DNA from: an uncultured Bacillota bacterium | Lineage (GTDB): Bacteria; Bacillota; Clostridia; Oscillospirales; Oscillospiraceae | Reading direction: 5' to 3' | NCBI GenBank assembly: GCA_947426945.1 | Contig: CANEFX010000006.1 | Span: 39,116-103,115, forward strand | DNA: 64,000 bases | Notes under the pieces: model-generated | The model's database searches: none | Told to the model about the DNA's origin: nothing | The model's input: the letters and a program-made list of their open reading frames with translations, nothing else | Translations under genes and position numbers: made by a program | Shown here: positions 7,832-15,487 of the stretch, in pieces | How positions within the stretch are numbered: the stretch's first letter is position 1 | Layout of the letters: every line of letters begins with the position of its first letter

Positions 7832-8823
7832 ACGACCCCATCAATGTGCTGACGCTGTTTCTCTTTAATATTGTGCTGATTAATATTCCCCTGCTCTATG
7901 GAACCGTGGGGGAGATCGTGGTGGAAAAATCCGGGAGCCTGGATTTGGGGGTAGAGGGCACCATGGCCGTGGGGGCCATGTTCGGTTACCTGGCCGGGTG
8001 CGCCGCCAACAGCCTGGCCGTGGGCCTGCTGGTCTCTTTTCTGACAGCGGGTCTGTGCGGCCTGCTCTTTGCGGTGCTGACCGTCTCCTTCCAGGCCAAC
8101 CAGAACGTGACCGGCCTGACCATCACCACCTTTGGCCTGGGGCTGTACTTCTTTGTGGGTAAGGGCCTGGGGGAGCGCTGGCCTGCCATGACCGGCTCCG
8201 CCGCCCTGGTCAACGGTTTTTCTGCTTTTGAACTGCCCCTGCTGTCCAAAGTTCCCGTGGCGGGTAAGGTGTTCTTCTCCCAGAATATCCTGGTCTACCT
8301 GGGAATTGCCATCGCCGTGCTGGTGTGGTGGTATCTGAATCATACCAAGACCGGTCTGCGCCTGCGGGCGGTGGGAGAGAATCCCGGCGCCGCCGACTCG
8401 GTAGGGGTGAATATCCTTCTGTATAAATATGTCCACCTCATAGCCGGGTCCGGGATTATGGGGCTGGGTGGGTTTTATATGGCCCTGAATATGAGCGGCT
8501 CCTTTGAGGGCTCCAACTGCTGGATCAACGGCTACGGCTGGATTGCCATTGCCCTGGTCATCTTTGCCAACTGGAACCCGGTGCTGGCCATTTTGGGCAC
8601 TCTGGTCTTTGGCTTCTTCAACACCCTGCAGATTTACTCCGGGGCCCTGGCCGGGGCCTTTCCCGGCGGGCTGGGCTGGCTCAACGCGGTTCCCGCCCAG
8701 CTGTTCAAGGCCCTGCCCTTTATCATCACCGCCATCGTCCTCATTGCCTCCTCTGTCCGCAAGCGGGAGGGATCCGGACAGCCCGCCGCCCTGGGCCTGA
8801 ACTACTTCCGCGAGGAGCGATAA
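7828..8823 (+). CDS. ABC importer permease 2 (nucleoside type)
   Basis: A 331-residue membrane protein, the heterodimer partner of the preceding permease. Recognisable segments are GEIVVEKSGSLDLGVEGTM, ANQNVTGLTITTFGLGLYF and GLRLRAVGENPGAADSVGVN, which are conserved in the second permease of Bmp/nucleoside importers. ATG overlaps the preceding stop; GGAGG lies just upstream within the previous gene. It is the last gene of the unit and is followed by a strong hairpin. Confidence 0.92.
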   Translation: MNDPINVLTLFLFNIVLINIPLLYGTVGEIVVEKSGSLDLGVEGTMAVGAMFGYLAGCAANSLAVGLLVSFLTAGLCGLLFAVLTVSFQANQNVTGLTITTFGLGLYFFVGKGLGERWPAMTGSAALVNGFSAFELPLLSKVPVAGKVFFSQNILVYLGIAIAVLVWWYLNHTKTGLRLRAVGENPGAADSVGVNILLYKYVHLIAGSGIMGLGGFYMALNMSGSFEGSNCWINGYGWIAIALVIFANWNPVLAILGTLVFGFFNTLQIYSGALAGAFPGGLGWLNAVPAQLFKALPFIITAIVLIASSVRKREGSGQPAALGLNYFREER

Positions 8824-8850
8824 CAAAAAGGAATATTTTACATAAAAATA

Positions 8851-8885
8851 ACAGGAGCGTCCCGGCGGGGGCGCTCCTGTCTGTG
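8851..8885 (+). terminator. Terminator after the nucleoside importer
   Basis: ACAGGAGCG (8851-8859) pairs with CGCTCCTGT (8872-8880), with a CCC/GGG inner stem. It lies between convergent genes. The T tract is poor, so efficiency is uncertain. A similar ACAGGAGCG arm starts the hairpin at 10286. Confidence 0.6.
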
Positions 8886-9629
8886 TCACTGTGCCGCCTG
8901 GGGCTGAAGAGGCTGGGGTTTGCTCCGGGAGAAGCGGAGGCGGCCCAGCTGGAAGGCGGCGGCCAGGCAGGCGTGGGAGAAAAATGTGGTCTGGTCAAAC
9001 AAGGTGAAGCCGAGGAACCACCGGACGGGGTTGGAGGGAAAGTGTGCGCCAAAGGGGACCCCGCCGGTGACCAGGTCATAGAGCCGCCAAAGAAGAGGGA
9101 CCGGCATAAGCCAGACATATAGGCCCAGGAACAGTGCGGCTCCGGCGGTGAGGAGGGCGTACTTTTTGTCCACCGGCCAGGTCTTGCTCCGCCAGGCGAA
9201 GGACAGCCCGATGACACCGCAGACGGAGAGGCGGAGGAGAAGGCCGACCAGATTAAAGGCGAGGCTGGGATACATGGCGAAGACGGAGACATCCCAGAGG
9301 AAAAGGGGGATATCGCACAGGAGGGTCACAGCCAGAATCCGCGAAACCAGCCGGAGCGCAGCGGTCCGCCGGAGCGCGGGCGGAGGGGAGACCGACTTCA
9401 GCAGCGGAGGAACTTCCGGCGGATCCGCCTCCAACGCGCCGTTGAGCAGTGCGTCCACGCTGACCCCGTAGAGCTTGCTCAGGGCCAGCAGATTCTCCGC
9501 CGAGGGCAGGGCGGCCCCCGTCTCCCACTTGGAGACGGTCTGCCGGGAGACCTCCAGCGCGTCCGCCAGCTCGATCTGAGACAGCCCCTGCCGCTTTCTG
9601 TAGTACTGCAAGGTTTCTTTCAGGTCCAT
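8886..9629 (-). CDS. XRE-type helix-turn-helix regulator with a membrane domain
   Basis: A 247-residue protein. Residues 1-60 are a Cro/CI-type DNA-binding domain (LSQIELADALEVSRQTVSKWETGAALPS). After a linker rich in Pro there are about four hydrophobic segments (ILAVTLLCDIPLFLWDVSVF, LVGLLLRLSVCGVIGLSFAW, YALLTAGAALFLGLYVWLMP, and one near the C terminus). Such membrane-anchored regulators often sense envelope or peptide stress in Firmicutes; the ligand here is unknown. ATG at 9629 is preferred over GTG at 9638 because the GGAGGTG ribosome site overlaps the latter. It is convergent with the importer genes. Confidence 0.85.
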   Translation of the reverse strand: MDLKETLQYYRKRQGLSQIELADALEVSRQTVSKWETGAALPSAENLLALSKLYGVSVDALLNGALEADPPEVPPLLKSVSPPPALRRTAALRLVSRILAVTLLCDIPLFLWDVSVFAMYPSLAFNLVGLLLRLSVCGVIGLSFAWRSKTWPVDKKYALLTAGAALFLGLYVWLMPVPLLWRLYDLVTGGVPFGAHFPSNPVRWFLGFTLFDQTTFFSHACLAAAFQLGRLRFSRSKPQPLQPQAAQ

Positions 9630-9791
9630 AAGCGACACCTCCAGGATTCAGATTAAATCTATTTTAAGCCCTGCGGCGCCTTTTGGCAACCAACTTTAGT
9701 TTACATCATCCGATTTTTTACGTTGCATCATCCGATTTTTACGGAAGAAGGCGGGAACGCCTTATGGAGGCGCTTATGCTTGTTCAATCTC

Positions 9792-9926
9792 TTAGTCCGG
9801 TTCGGTCGAGTCCAGGTACATCTCTTCCAGTTCCATCTGCAACTGCTCGATTTCCCTTGCCAGGTCGGTCAGGCGGTTAAACACGTGGTAGTAGAGCTTT
9901 TCGTAGATTTTGTCATCCGGTTCCAT
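9792..9926 (-). CDS. 44-residue acidic helical protein
   Basis: A short frame with a strong GGAGGAGT ribosome site: MEPDDKIYEKLYYHVFNRL, then a heptad-like stretch (DLAREIEQLQMELEEMYL) and an acidic tail. It looks like a small coiled-coil protein. It is transcribed divergently from the XRE gene at 10028 across a 17-bp operator-like dyad. Small acidic helical genes of this kind are common in integrative elements, which suggests a mobile-element remnant. Function unknown. Confidence 0.6.
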   Translation of the reverse strand: MEPDDKIYEKLYYHVFNRLTDLAREIEQLQMELEEMYLDSTEPD

Positions 9927-9990
9927 AGCAACTCCTCCTTACTTCTATTTTACCCGTTTACCCGGTAAAATCAAGAGCTTTTGTAAATAT

Positions 9991-10007
9991 TATCTGATTA
10001 TCAGATA
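9991..10007. promoter_or_regulatory. Operator-like perfect dyad between divergent genes
   Basis: TATCTGA-TTA-TCAGATA, a perfect 7-bp inverted repeat with a 3-bp spacer, lies 21 bp before the start of the XRE gene and 65 bp from the divergent small gene. It is a likely binding site of that regulator. Confidence 0.6.
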
Positions 10008-10027
10008 AATTGCGAGGAGGAAGCCTT

Positions 10028-10285
10028 GTGCCAAAGAGGAGGAGCGTCGGTTCAGAAAACCTGATTGGGCAAAACGTGATCCTACTCCGCAAGCGTGCGG
10101 GGATAAATCAGGATATGCTGCTCTCCAGATTGCAAGTACGGGGGATTGATATTAGTCAGACTACGCTTTCAGATATTGAGGGACAGAAGCGGAGAGTGTA
10201 CGACAAGGAGCTGCTTGCGCTTGCCGATATTTTGGGCGTTTCGCTGGAGGAGCTGTTTCATCCGTCCTGTGTGGAAGAAGAATAA
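10028..10285 (+). CDS. Small XRE-family regulator
   Basis: An 85-residue DNA-binding protein beginning (M)PKRRSVGSENLIGQNVILL. The helix-turn-helix covers roughly residues 15-70 and includes ISQTTLSDIEGQKRRVYDKEL and LADILGVSLEELF. The GTG at 10028 is chosen because GAGGAGG lies 7 bp upstream. A palindrome before the gene suggests autoregulation. Lower GC than the flanking housekeeping genes and its tiny neighbours suggest an acquired segment. Confidence 0.8.
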   Translation: MPKRRSVGSENLIGQNVILLRKRAGINQDMLLSRLQVRGIDISQTTLSDIEGQKRRVYDKELLALADILGVSLEELFHPSCVEEE

Positions 10286-10326
10286 CAGGAGCGCCCCGGT
10301 GGGGCGGGGGTGTTCGTTATTTTTCT
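10286..10326 (+). terminator. Hairpin after the small XRE gene
   Basis: CGCCCC-ggt-GGGGCG, with longer imperfect flanking arms, followed by TTATTTTTC. It sits between convergent genes, and its end overlaps the 3' end of the 52-residue gene on the other strand. Confidence 0.6.
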
Positions 10327-10475
10327 TTATAGATTGCGTTGAAAGACAATTCCCCTGCCAGTTTAAAAAGTGTATCCGACATAACTTTTTCCGGGGAAAG
10401 GCCACCTGCCGTTTTTCCTGCTTTTTCATAAAAGTCAAATAAATATTCAGGAATTATCAAAGTTACCTTTTTCAT
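10317..10475 (-). CDS. 52-residue ribbon-helix-helix-like small protein
   Basis: Begins MKKVTLIIPEYLFDFYEKAG and continues through SPEKVMSDTLFKLAGELSFN to a lysine-rich end. The first strand (KVTLIIP) followed by two helices resembles a ribbon-helix-helix fold, as in small antitoxins or plasmid-type regulators. No toxin-like partner is adjacent, and no strong ribosome site precedes the ATG, so confidence is moderate. It is convergent with the XRE gene at 10028 and divergent from the one at 10603. Confidence 0.5.
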   Translation of the reverse strand: MKKVTLIIPEYLFDFYEKAGKTAGGLSPEKVMSDTLFKLAGELSFNAIYKEK

Positions 10476-10602
10476 CTGTATCAAGCTTCTTTCTAAAATT
10501 ACTTTAAGGCAACTATACTACATTTTTAAATGAGGTCAAGCGACCCCATAAAGAAATCCCTCTGTTGGTATGCTAAAGATATACAAAAGGGGGCAGTATA
10601 GA

Positions 10603-10839
10603 ATGGTAAAGCCTGAAATTGTCGGTCGTGTCCTTACGGAATATCGGGAGCGCAAGGGTCTGACTCAGGATGTGCTCAGCGGGCTGGCTGGGCTGGACCG
10701 CACCCATTACAGCAAGCTGGAGCGTGGTCTGCGCAGCCCCACGCTGGACACACTTTTTAAAATCGGTCAGGCTCTGGATATTCCACCTCATGTAATCCTC
10801 AAATCTGTTGAAGATGCACTCAAAGCTAGCGAAAAGTAA
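10603..10839 (+). CDS. Small XRE-family regulator
   Basis: A 78-residue Cro/CI-type protein: MVKPEIVGRVLTEYRERKG, then LTQDVLSGLAGLDRTHYSKLERGLRSP and LDTLFKIGQALDIP. This is essentially a bare helix-turn-helix domain, like those controlling integrative elements. The ATG at 10603 follows AAAAGGGGGC; the longer frame to 10570 lacks such a site. It ends in a bidirectional terminator shared with glyS. Confidence 0.8.
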   Translation: MVKPEIVGRVLTEYRERKGLTQDVLSGLAGLDRTHYSKLERGLRSPTLDTLFKIGQALDIPPHVILKSVEDALKASEK

Positions 10840-10889
10840 AAACGCCTCGTATTTTATTTGTAGTAAAATACGAGGCGTTTTTATTTTAA
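10838..10889. terminator. Bidirectional terminator, perfect 19-bp stem
   Basis: Bases 10838-10856 (AAAAACGCCTCGTATTTTA) pair perfectly with 10864-10882 around a 7-base loop. A and T tracts on both sides let it end the XRE transcript on the plus strand and glyS on the minus strand. Confidence 0.9.
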
Positions 10890-12314
10890 TCAGTAGGCCA
10901 GCTTCTCCTCCAGCCAGCCTTTCAGCTGGGAGATAGGCACCCGGACCTGGTCCATGGTGTCCCGGTCGCGGATGGTGACGGCGTTGTCGGCCTCCTCGGT
11001 GTCTGAGCCCACGGTCTGGAAGTCCACAGTGACACAGTAGGGGGTGCCGATTTCGTCCTGACGGCGGTAGCGCTTGCCGATAGAGCCGGCGTCGTCGTAG
11101 TCCACCATGAAGTGCTTGGACAGCTCGGTCTGGATCTCCCGGGCCTTGTCCCCCAGCTTCTTGGACAGGGGCAGCACGGCGCACTTGAAGGGGGCCAGAG
11201 CGGGGTGCAGGTGGAGGACGGTGCGCACGTCGTTCTTGGCCTCGTCCACCACCTCCTCGTCGTAGGCGTTGCACAGGAAGGCCAGCAGCATCCGCTCCAC
11301 GCCCAGGGAGGGCTCGATGACATAGGGGATATAGTGCTCGTTTTTCTCCTGGTCAAAGTAGGTCAGGTCCTTGCCGGAGGTGTTCTGATGGGCGGTAAGG
11401 TCGAAGCTGGTCCGGCTGGCCACCCCCCACAGCTCGCCCCAGTCGGTGAAGGGGAAGGCAAACTCAAAGTCGGTGGTGGCGTTGGAGTAGTGGCTCAGCT
11501 CCTCGGGGTCGTGGTCCCGCAGACGCAGGTTTTCGTCCTTGATGCCCAGGTCAAGAAGCCACTGATGGCAGAAGTTCTTCCAGTATTTGAACCACTCCAG
11601 CTCGGTGCCCGGCTGGCAGAAAAACTCCAGCTCCATCTGCTCAAACTCCCGGGTGCGGAAGATAAAGTTGCCCGGAGTAATTTCATTGCGGAAGGACTTG
11701 CCGATCTGACACACGCCGAAGGGCAGCTTGCGCCGGGTGGAGCGCTGGACGTTGACAAAGTTGGTAAAGATGCCCTGGGCGGTCTCGGGGCGGAGGTAGA
11801 CGGTGTTTTTGGCGTCCTCGGTGACTCCCTGGAAGGTCTTGAACATCAGGTTGAACTGGCGGATATCGGTCCAGTTGAACTTGCCGCAGGAGGGGCAGAC
11901 GATCTGGTGCTCGTCGATAAAGGCCTTCATCTCCTGCTGGCTCATAGCGTCCACGCTGTGGCCCAGCTCAAAGCTGTTGTCCTGGCACCAGTCCTCAATC
12001 ACCTTGTCGGCGCGGAAACGCTCCTTGCACTCCTTGCAGTCCATCAGCGGGTCGGAGAAGCCGCCCACATGGCCGCTGGCCACCCAGACCTGGGGGTTCA
12101 TCAGGATGGCGGCGTCCAGCCCCACGTTGTATGGGTTCTCCTGGACGAATTTCTTCCACCAGGCCTTTTTCACGTTGTTTTTCAGCTCCACGCCAAGGGG
12201 GCCGTAGTCCCAGGTGTTGGCCAGTCCGCCGTAGATCTCGCTGCCGGCGAAGATGAAGCCCCGGCCCTTGCACAGGGCCACAATCTTTTCCATGGTCTTT
12301 TCGCTGTTTTTCAT
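10890..12314 (-). CDS. glyS: Glycyl-tRNA synthetase, single-chain class II
   Basis: Charges tRNA-Gly with glycine. The 474-residue protein begins [20 protein letters not shown] and shows the class II motifs [10 protein letters not shown] (motif 1 area), [21 protein letters not shown] (motif 2) and [14 protein letters not shown] (motif 3), with an anticodon-binding domain at the C terminus ([15 protein letters not shown]). It is the alpha2 (eukaryote-like) type, not the GlyQ/GlyS pair. The ATG at 12314 has AAAGGAG upstream; the longer frame is leader RNA. It is controlled by the T-box immediately upstream. Confidence 0.96.
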   Translation of the reverse strand: MKNSEKTMEKIVALCKGRGFIFAGSEIYGGLANTWDYGPLGVELKNNVKKAWWKKFVQENPYNVGLDAAILMNPQVWVASGHVGGFSDPLMDCKECKERFRADKVIEDWCQDNSFELGHSVDAMSQQEMKAFIDEHQIVCPSCGKFNWTDIRQFNLMFKTFQGVTEDAKNTVYLRPETAQGIFTNFVNVQRSTRRKLPFGVCQIGKSFRNEITPGNFIFRTREFEQMELEFFCQPGTELEWFKYWKNFCHQWLLDLGIKDENLRLRDHDPEELSHYSNATTDFEFAFPFTDWGELWGVASRTSFDLTAHQNTSGKDLTYFDQEKNEHYIPYVIEPSLGVERMLLAFLCNAYDEEVVDEAKNDVRTVLHLHPALAPFKCAVLPLSKKLGDKAREIQTELSKHFMVDYDDAGSIGKRYRRQDEIGTPYCVTVDFQTVGSDTEEADNAVTIRDRDTMDQVRVPISQLKGWLEEKLAY

Positions 12315-12425
12315 AGCTGTCGCTCCTTTATCAGTTTTTGCCCTCGCCGGGCGGGCGTTCTTTTCTTGAAAGAAAAGAACCAAAAGAACGTTGCGCAGAA
12401 CTTCGTTCTGCTTCCGGCTCAGAGC

Positions 12426-12660
12426 AAAAAACGCCCCGAGCCTTTTCGGCTCAGGGCGAACAAAATGTCCGTGGTTCCACCTGAATTCGTATCTGGCTGA
12501 TACGCGCTCTGACCCGGTAACGGCGGGGACCGGCGGGGCATTTCCTCCCCGCGCTCCAGGGGGCCTTCCCGTCGCAGCTTCGGAGGACTTTCACCGGCCG
12601 TCCTCTCTCTGAAACCCCGCTGCGGGGTACTGTTCCCTGTCAATGCTTTGTGATCCCCAA
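12426..12660 (-). promoter_or_regulatory. T-box leader of glyS (tRNA-Gly sensing)
   Basis: On the minus strand the leader carries a stem I region with GGAACAGTA, CAGAGAGAGGACGG and GGTGAAAGTCC. The antiterminator bulge AGGTGGAACCACGG is at 12469-12482, very near the T-box consensus. It ends in a GC-rich hairpin (GAGCCGAAAAGGCTC core) followed by TTTTTT (12426-12459). Uncharged tRNA-Gly would favour read-through into glyS. I could not place the specifier codon with certainty by eye. Confidence 0.9.
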
Positions 12661-12696
12661 TTGTATGCCAAATTTTATCCCCTGTCAAGGGGAATT

Positions 12697-12861
12697 TTAC
12701 GAGTTTTCAGCCTTTTTTTGGTCCAGTTTCTTCAGATGCGCCTTCAGGACCTGATTGATGTAACTGGACAGGGAGCGGTCCTCCGTCTCAGCCAAAGTTT
12801 TTATCTTTTTCAGAACGGGGTCGTCAATTGTAATACTCACGGATGTTTTGATTGGCTTCAA
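12697..12861 (-). CDS. Small ribbon-helix-helix (CopG-like) protein
   Basis: A 54-residue product from the TTG at 12861, which has a GGGGGG ribosome site 6 bp upstream: (M)KPIKTSVSITIDDPVLKKI, then AETEDRSLSSYINQVLKAHLKKL. A strand followed by two helices is typical of an Arc/CopG DNA-binding domain, as in antitoxins and small regulators. No toxin gene adjoins it. It is divergent from the 63-residue gene at 12964. Confidence 0.65.
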   Translation of the reverse strand: MKPIKTSVSITIDDPVLKKIKTLAETEDRSLSSYINQVLKAHLKKLDQKKAENS

Positions 12862-12909
12862 CGGAAATCCCCCCCTATCCGATATAATACTATTATCTCC
12901 TGCAAGACA

Positions 12910-12938
12910 TTGACAAATCATGGATAATCGTGTAAATT
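12910..12938 (+). promoter_or_regulatory. Sigma-A promoter of the 63-residue gene
   Basis: Consensus TTGACA (12910-12915), a 17-bp spacer and TAAATT (12933-12938). Confidence 0.72.
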
Positions 12939-12963
12939 AGTGTTAATAAGTGGAGGGCTTGTT

Positions 12964-13155
12964 ATGTACAACAACGACTTTGAATCAGCGTTTTCCGGCT
13001 TTCTGGAGACCCGGGAGTATGACGAGGCGGAAAATATTCTGTTTACTGCCATGCGCAAGGCCTTTACCGCCGGCTGGCTGGCGGCCGGCGGCGCTCCGCC
13101 CTCCTCAGCGAAAATTTTTCGGCTTGTCCCGCCCGGCCCAGGAGAAAAACAGTAG
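12964..13155 (+). CDS. 63-residue protein of unknown function
   Basis: Starts MYNNDFESAFSGFLETREYD at an ATG preceded by GGAGGGC, continues EAENILFTAMRKAFTAGWLAAGG and ends in a short proline-rich tail. The first 45 residues look like two helices; no known domain is recognised. It has a consensus promoter and its own terminator, so it is a complete single-gene unit, which makes it more likely to be real despite its size. Confidence 0.65.
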   Translation: MYNNDFESAFSGFLETREYDEAENILFTAMRKAFTAGWLAAGGAPPSSAKIFRLVPPGPGEKQ

Positions 13156-13194
13156 GTCCCCGGAGAGATATTTTCTCTTCGGGGACCTATTTTA
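13154..13194 (+). terminator. Terminator after the 63-residue gene
   Basis: AGGTCCCC (13154-13161) pairs with GGGGACCT (13181-13188), with an inner GAGA/TCTC stem, followed by ATTTT. Confidence 0.85.
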
Positions 13195-13338
13195 AGCCGG
13201 AATTCCCTGCCCCGGGGGCGTAAACAACATTTTATCTTGAAATTGGCCATATTCCTGTGCTATACTGGATAAGTTAAAATGCGATATTATGCCGCGCCCT
13301 GGCGCGGCGCCCCGGGATGGAGCAGGAGGTGGCCGCCA

Positions 13339-15402
13339 ATGAAATACAAGCAGTGGCAGGTGGCCGCCCCCTGTCCGGAGGGACAGCGGCGGCTGGAGGA
13401 GATGGGCCTGCCCCCCCTGCTGGCGGGTCTGCTGGCCGCCCGGGGCACGGTGGAGCCCGGGGAGGTCCGGCGGCTGCTCTCCCCCGGCTCAGAGACTATT
13501 CCCGAGCCCATGCTGCTGCGGGACATGGACCGGGCGGCGGCCCGGGTGCGGCGCGCCCTGGAGGCGGGAGAGCTGATTGCCGTCTACGGGGATTACGATG
13601 TGGACGGCATTACCGCCACCTGCCTGCTGACCCAGTTTCTCACCGCCCGGGGCGGGCGGGTGCTCCCCTATATTCCCAGCCGCCTGGGGGAGGGCTACGG
13701 CCTGAACGCCGAGGCGGTGCACCATCTGGCCGAACAGGGGGTGTCCCTGATCATCACGGTGGACTGCGGCATCACCGCCGTGGAGGAGACCGCCCTGGCG
13801 GGCAGTTTGGGGCTGGACGTGGTGATCACCGACCACCACGCCTGCAAGGCGGAGCTGCCCCCGGCCGCCGCGATGGTAGACCCCCACCGGCCCGACTGCC
13901 CCTATCCCTTCAAGGGTCTGGCGGGGGTCGGGGTGGCGCTGATGCTGGCCCTGGCAGTGGCCGGGCCGGAGGAGCGCGGGGCGGTGTTTGACGAATTCTG
14001 CGATCTGGCCGCCGTGGGCACGGTGGCCGATGTGATGCCCATGACGGGGGCCAACCGGGCCATTGTCAGTCTGGGGCTCAAGCGGCTGAATCCGCCCCGG
14101 AGGCTGGGGCTGGCAGCCCTGCTCCGGTGTGCCGGGCTGGCGGATAAACCGGCCACCTCCGTCTCGGTGGGCTACACCCTGGCCCCCCGGATCAACGCCT
14201 CCGGCCGGATGGGCCGGGCGGAGGTGGCGGTGGAGCTCTTTCTTACCCGGGACCCCGCCCGGGCAGAGGAGCTGGCCCAGGAGCTGTGTGAGCTGAACCG
14301 GGAAAGGCAGGGCATTGAGAGCGAGATATTCCAGCAGTGTGTGGATCAGCTGACCGACTATCCCCAGCGGGACGCAATTGTGCTGGCCGGAGACCGGTGG
14401 CACCAGGGGGTGGTGGGCATCGTGGCGTCCCGTTTGGCGGAGAAATACGCCTGCCCCTGCTTTATGATCTGCCTGGACGGCGGGATAGGCAAAGGCTCCT
14501 GCCGCTCCTGGGGAGATATCAACCTCTTTGAGCTGCTGTCCGGCTGCGCCGGTCTGCTGGAGAACTTCGGCGGTCACGCCCTGGCCGCCGGGTTTACCGT
14601 GCGGGAGGAAAATATCCCCGCGCTGGCCCTGGCCCTGCGCCGCCGGGTGGCGGAGGACTGCCGGGGAGAGGACCTGCCCTCCGTGCTGGAGGTGGATATG
14701 GCTGTTACTCCCCGGCATCTGACGGTGGAGGCGGTGGAATCCCTGGAGCTGCTGGAGCCCTGCGGCACGGGCAACCCCCGGCCGGTGTTCCTGCTCCGGG
14801 GGGCTCAGGTGCACACCATGTCTCAGGTGGGCCGGGGTCGGCATTTGAAGCTGAGACTTGAGAGCCGGGGGGTCCCTCTGGATGCCATCTACTTCTCCAG
14901 TCAGGGGGCGGAGCTGGGTCTGACACCCGGCTGCCGGGTGGATGTGGTGTTTTATCCCCAGATCAACGATTTCCGGGGCCGGCGCGACCTCCAGCTCCAG
15001 ATTGTGGACCTGCGCCTTGCCCCCTCCAGAGCTCAGCTGGAGCGGGCCATTTATGAAAAGTACAGCCGAGGCGAGAGCCTGACCTGTGAGGAGGCACGTT
15101 TTCTCCTTCCCACCCGAGGGGATTTTGTGGGCCTGTACCGCTGGCTGGAGCGGCAGTCCACCGGCTGCACCGTAGTGGAGGACACCCCCGCCCGTATTGC
15201 CCGGGCGGTCTCCCGGGCTACTCACCAGCGGGAGGTGCCCGCCCGCACCATGCTCTGCCTGGAGGTGCTGGAGGAGCGGGGCCTCATCAGTCTGAACCGC
15301 CGCACTGACCGCATCCAGATCACCCTGTGCCATGTGGAGCATAAGGTGGATCTGGAGGCGTCGGATATCATCAGGAAGCTGCGGGCGATACTGGAAGGCT
15401 GA
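13339..15402 (+). CDS. recJ: RecJ single-stranded-DNA 5'-3' exonuclease
   Basis: Degrades single-stranded DNA 5' to 3' in recombination and mismatch repair. The 687-residue protein carries the DHH-superfamily motifs DYDVDG (about 85-90), DCGITAVEE, DHH (165-167) and, in the DHHA1 part, GGHALAAGFTV. An OB-fold and a C-terminal extension of about 130 residues follow, as in Firmicute RecJ. The ATG at 13339 has AGGAGG 9 bp upstream; earlier in-frame codons lack one. It is followed by a short repeat fragment and rel. Confidence 0.94.
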   Translation: MKYKQWQVAAPCPEGQRRLEEMGLPPLLAGLLAARGTVEPGEVRRLLSPGSETIPEPMLLRDMDRAAARVRRALEAGELIAVYGDYDVDGITATCLLTQFLTARGGRVLPYIPSRLGEGYGLNAEAVHHLAEQGVSLIITVDCGITAVEETALAGSLGLDVVITDHHACKAELPPAAAMVDPHRPDCPYPFKGLAGVGVALMLALAVAGPEERGAVFDEFCDLAAVGTVADVMPMTGANRAIVSLGLKRLNPPRRLGLAALLRCAGLADKPATSVSVGYTLAPRINASGRMGRAEVAVELFLTRDPARAEELAQELCELNRERQGIESEIFQQCVDQLTDYPQRDAIVLAGDRWHQGVVGIVASRLAEKYACPCFMICLDGGIGKGSCRSWGDINLFELLSGCAGLLENFGGHALAAGFTVREENIPALALALRRRVAEDCRGEDLPSVLEVDMAVTPRHLTVEAVESLELLEPCGTGNPRPVFLLRGAQVHTMSQVGRGRHLKLRLESRGVPLDAIYFSSQGAELGLTPGCRVDVVFYPQINDFRGRRDLQLQIVDLRLAPSRAQLERAIYEKYSRGESLTCEEARFLLPTRGDFVGLYRWLERQSTGCTVVEDTPARIARAVSRATHQREVPARTMLCLEVLEERGLISLNRRTDRIQITLCHVEHKVDLEASDIIRKLRAILEG

Positions 15403-15410
15403 AGAACCGC

Positions 15411-15456
15411 ATAAAAGCTTTCTTGGCCAGAGGAGTCTTGCCCCTGCGGGGGACGG
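15411..15456. repeat. Fragment of the dispersed palindromic repeat
   Basis: AAAAGCTTTCTTGGCCAGAGGAG followed by GCCCCTGCGGGGGAC resembles the right end of the element at 4922-5112 (CTTTGCCAAAGGAG then CCCCTGCGGGGAAC). Only this end is present, between recJ and rel. Confidence 0.55.
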
Positions 15457-15487
15457 GAATTTTTATAACCGAAACCGAGGTGATAGG

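Noticed and set aside
12361..12400. TTTTCTTGAAAGAAAA hairpin between glyS and its T-box
   Set aside because: It is a short self-complementary A/T-rich stretch. It may belong to a common repeat, but I see no second copy in the window.
10317..12861. Toxin-antitoxin pairs around the two ribbon-helix-helix-like genes
   Set aside because: Neither small gene (10317-10475, 12697-12861) has an adjacent toxin-like partner. The neighbours are regulators, glyS or an unknown gene transcribed the other way.
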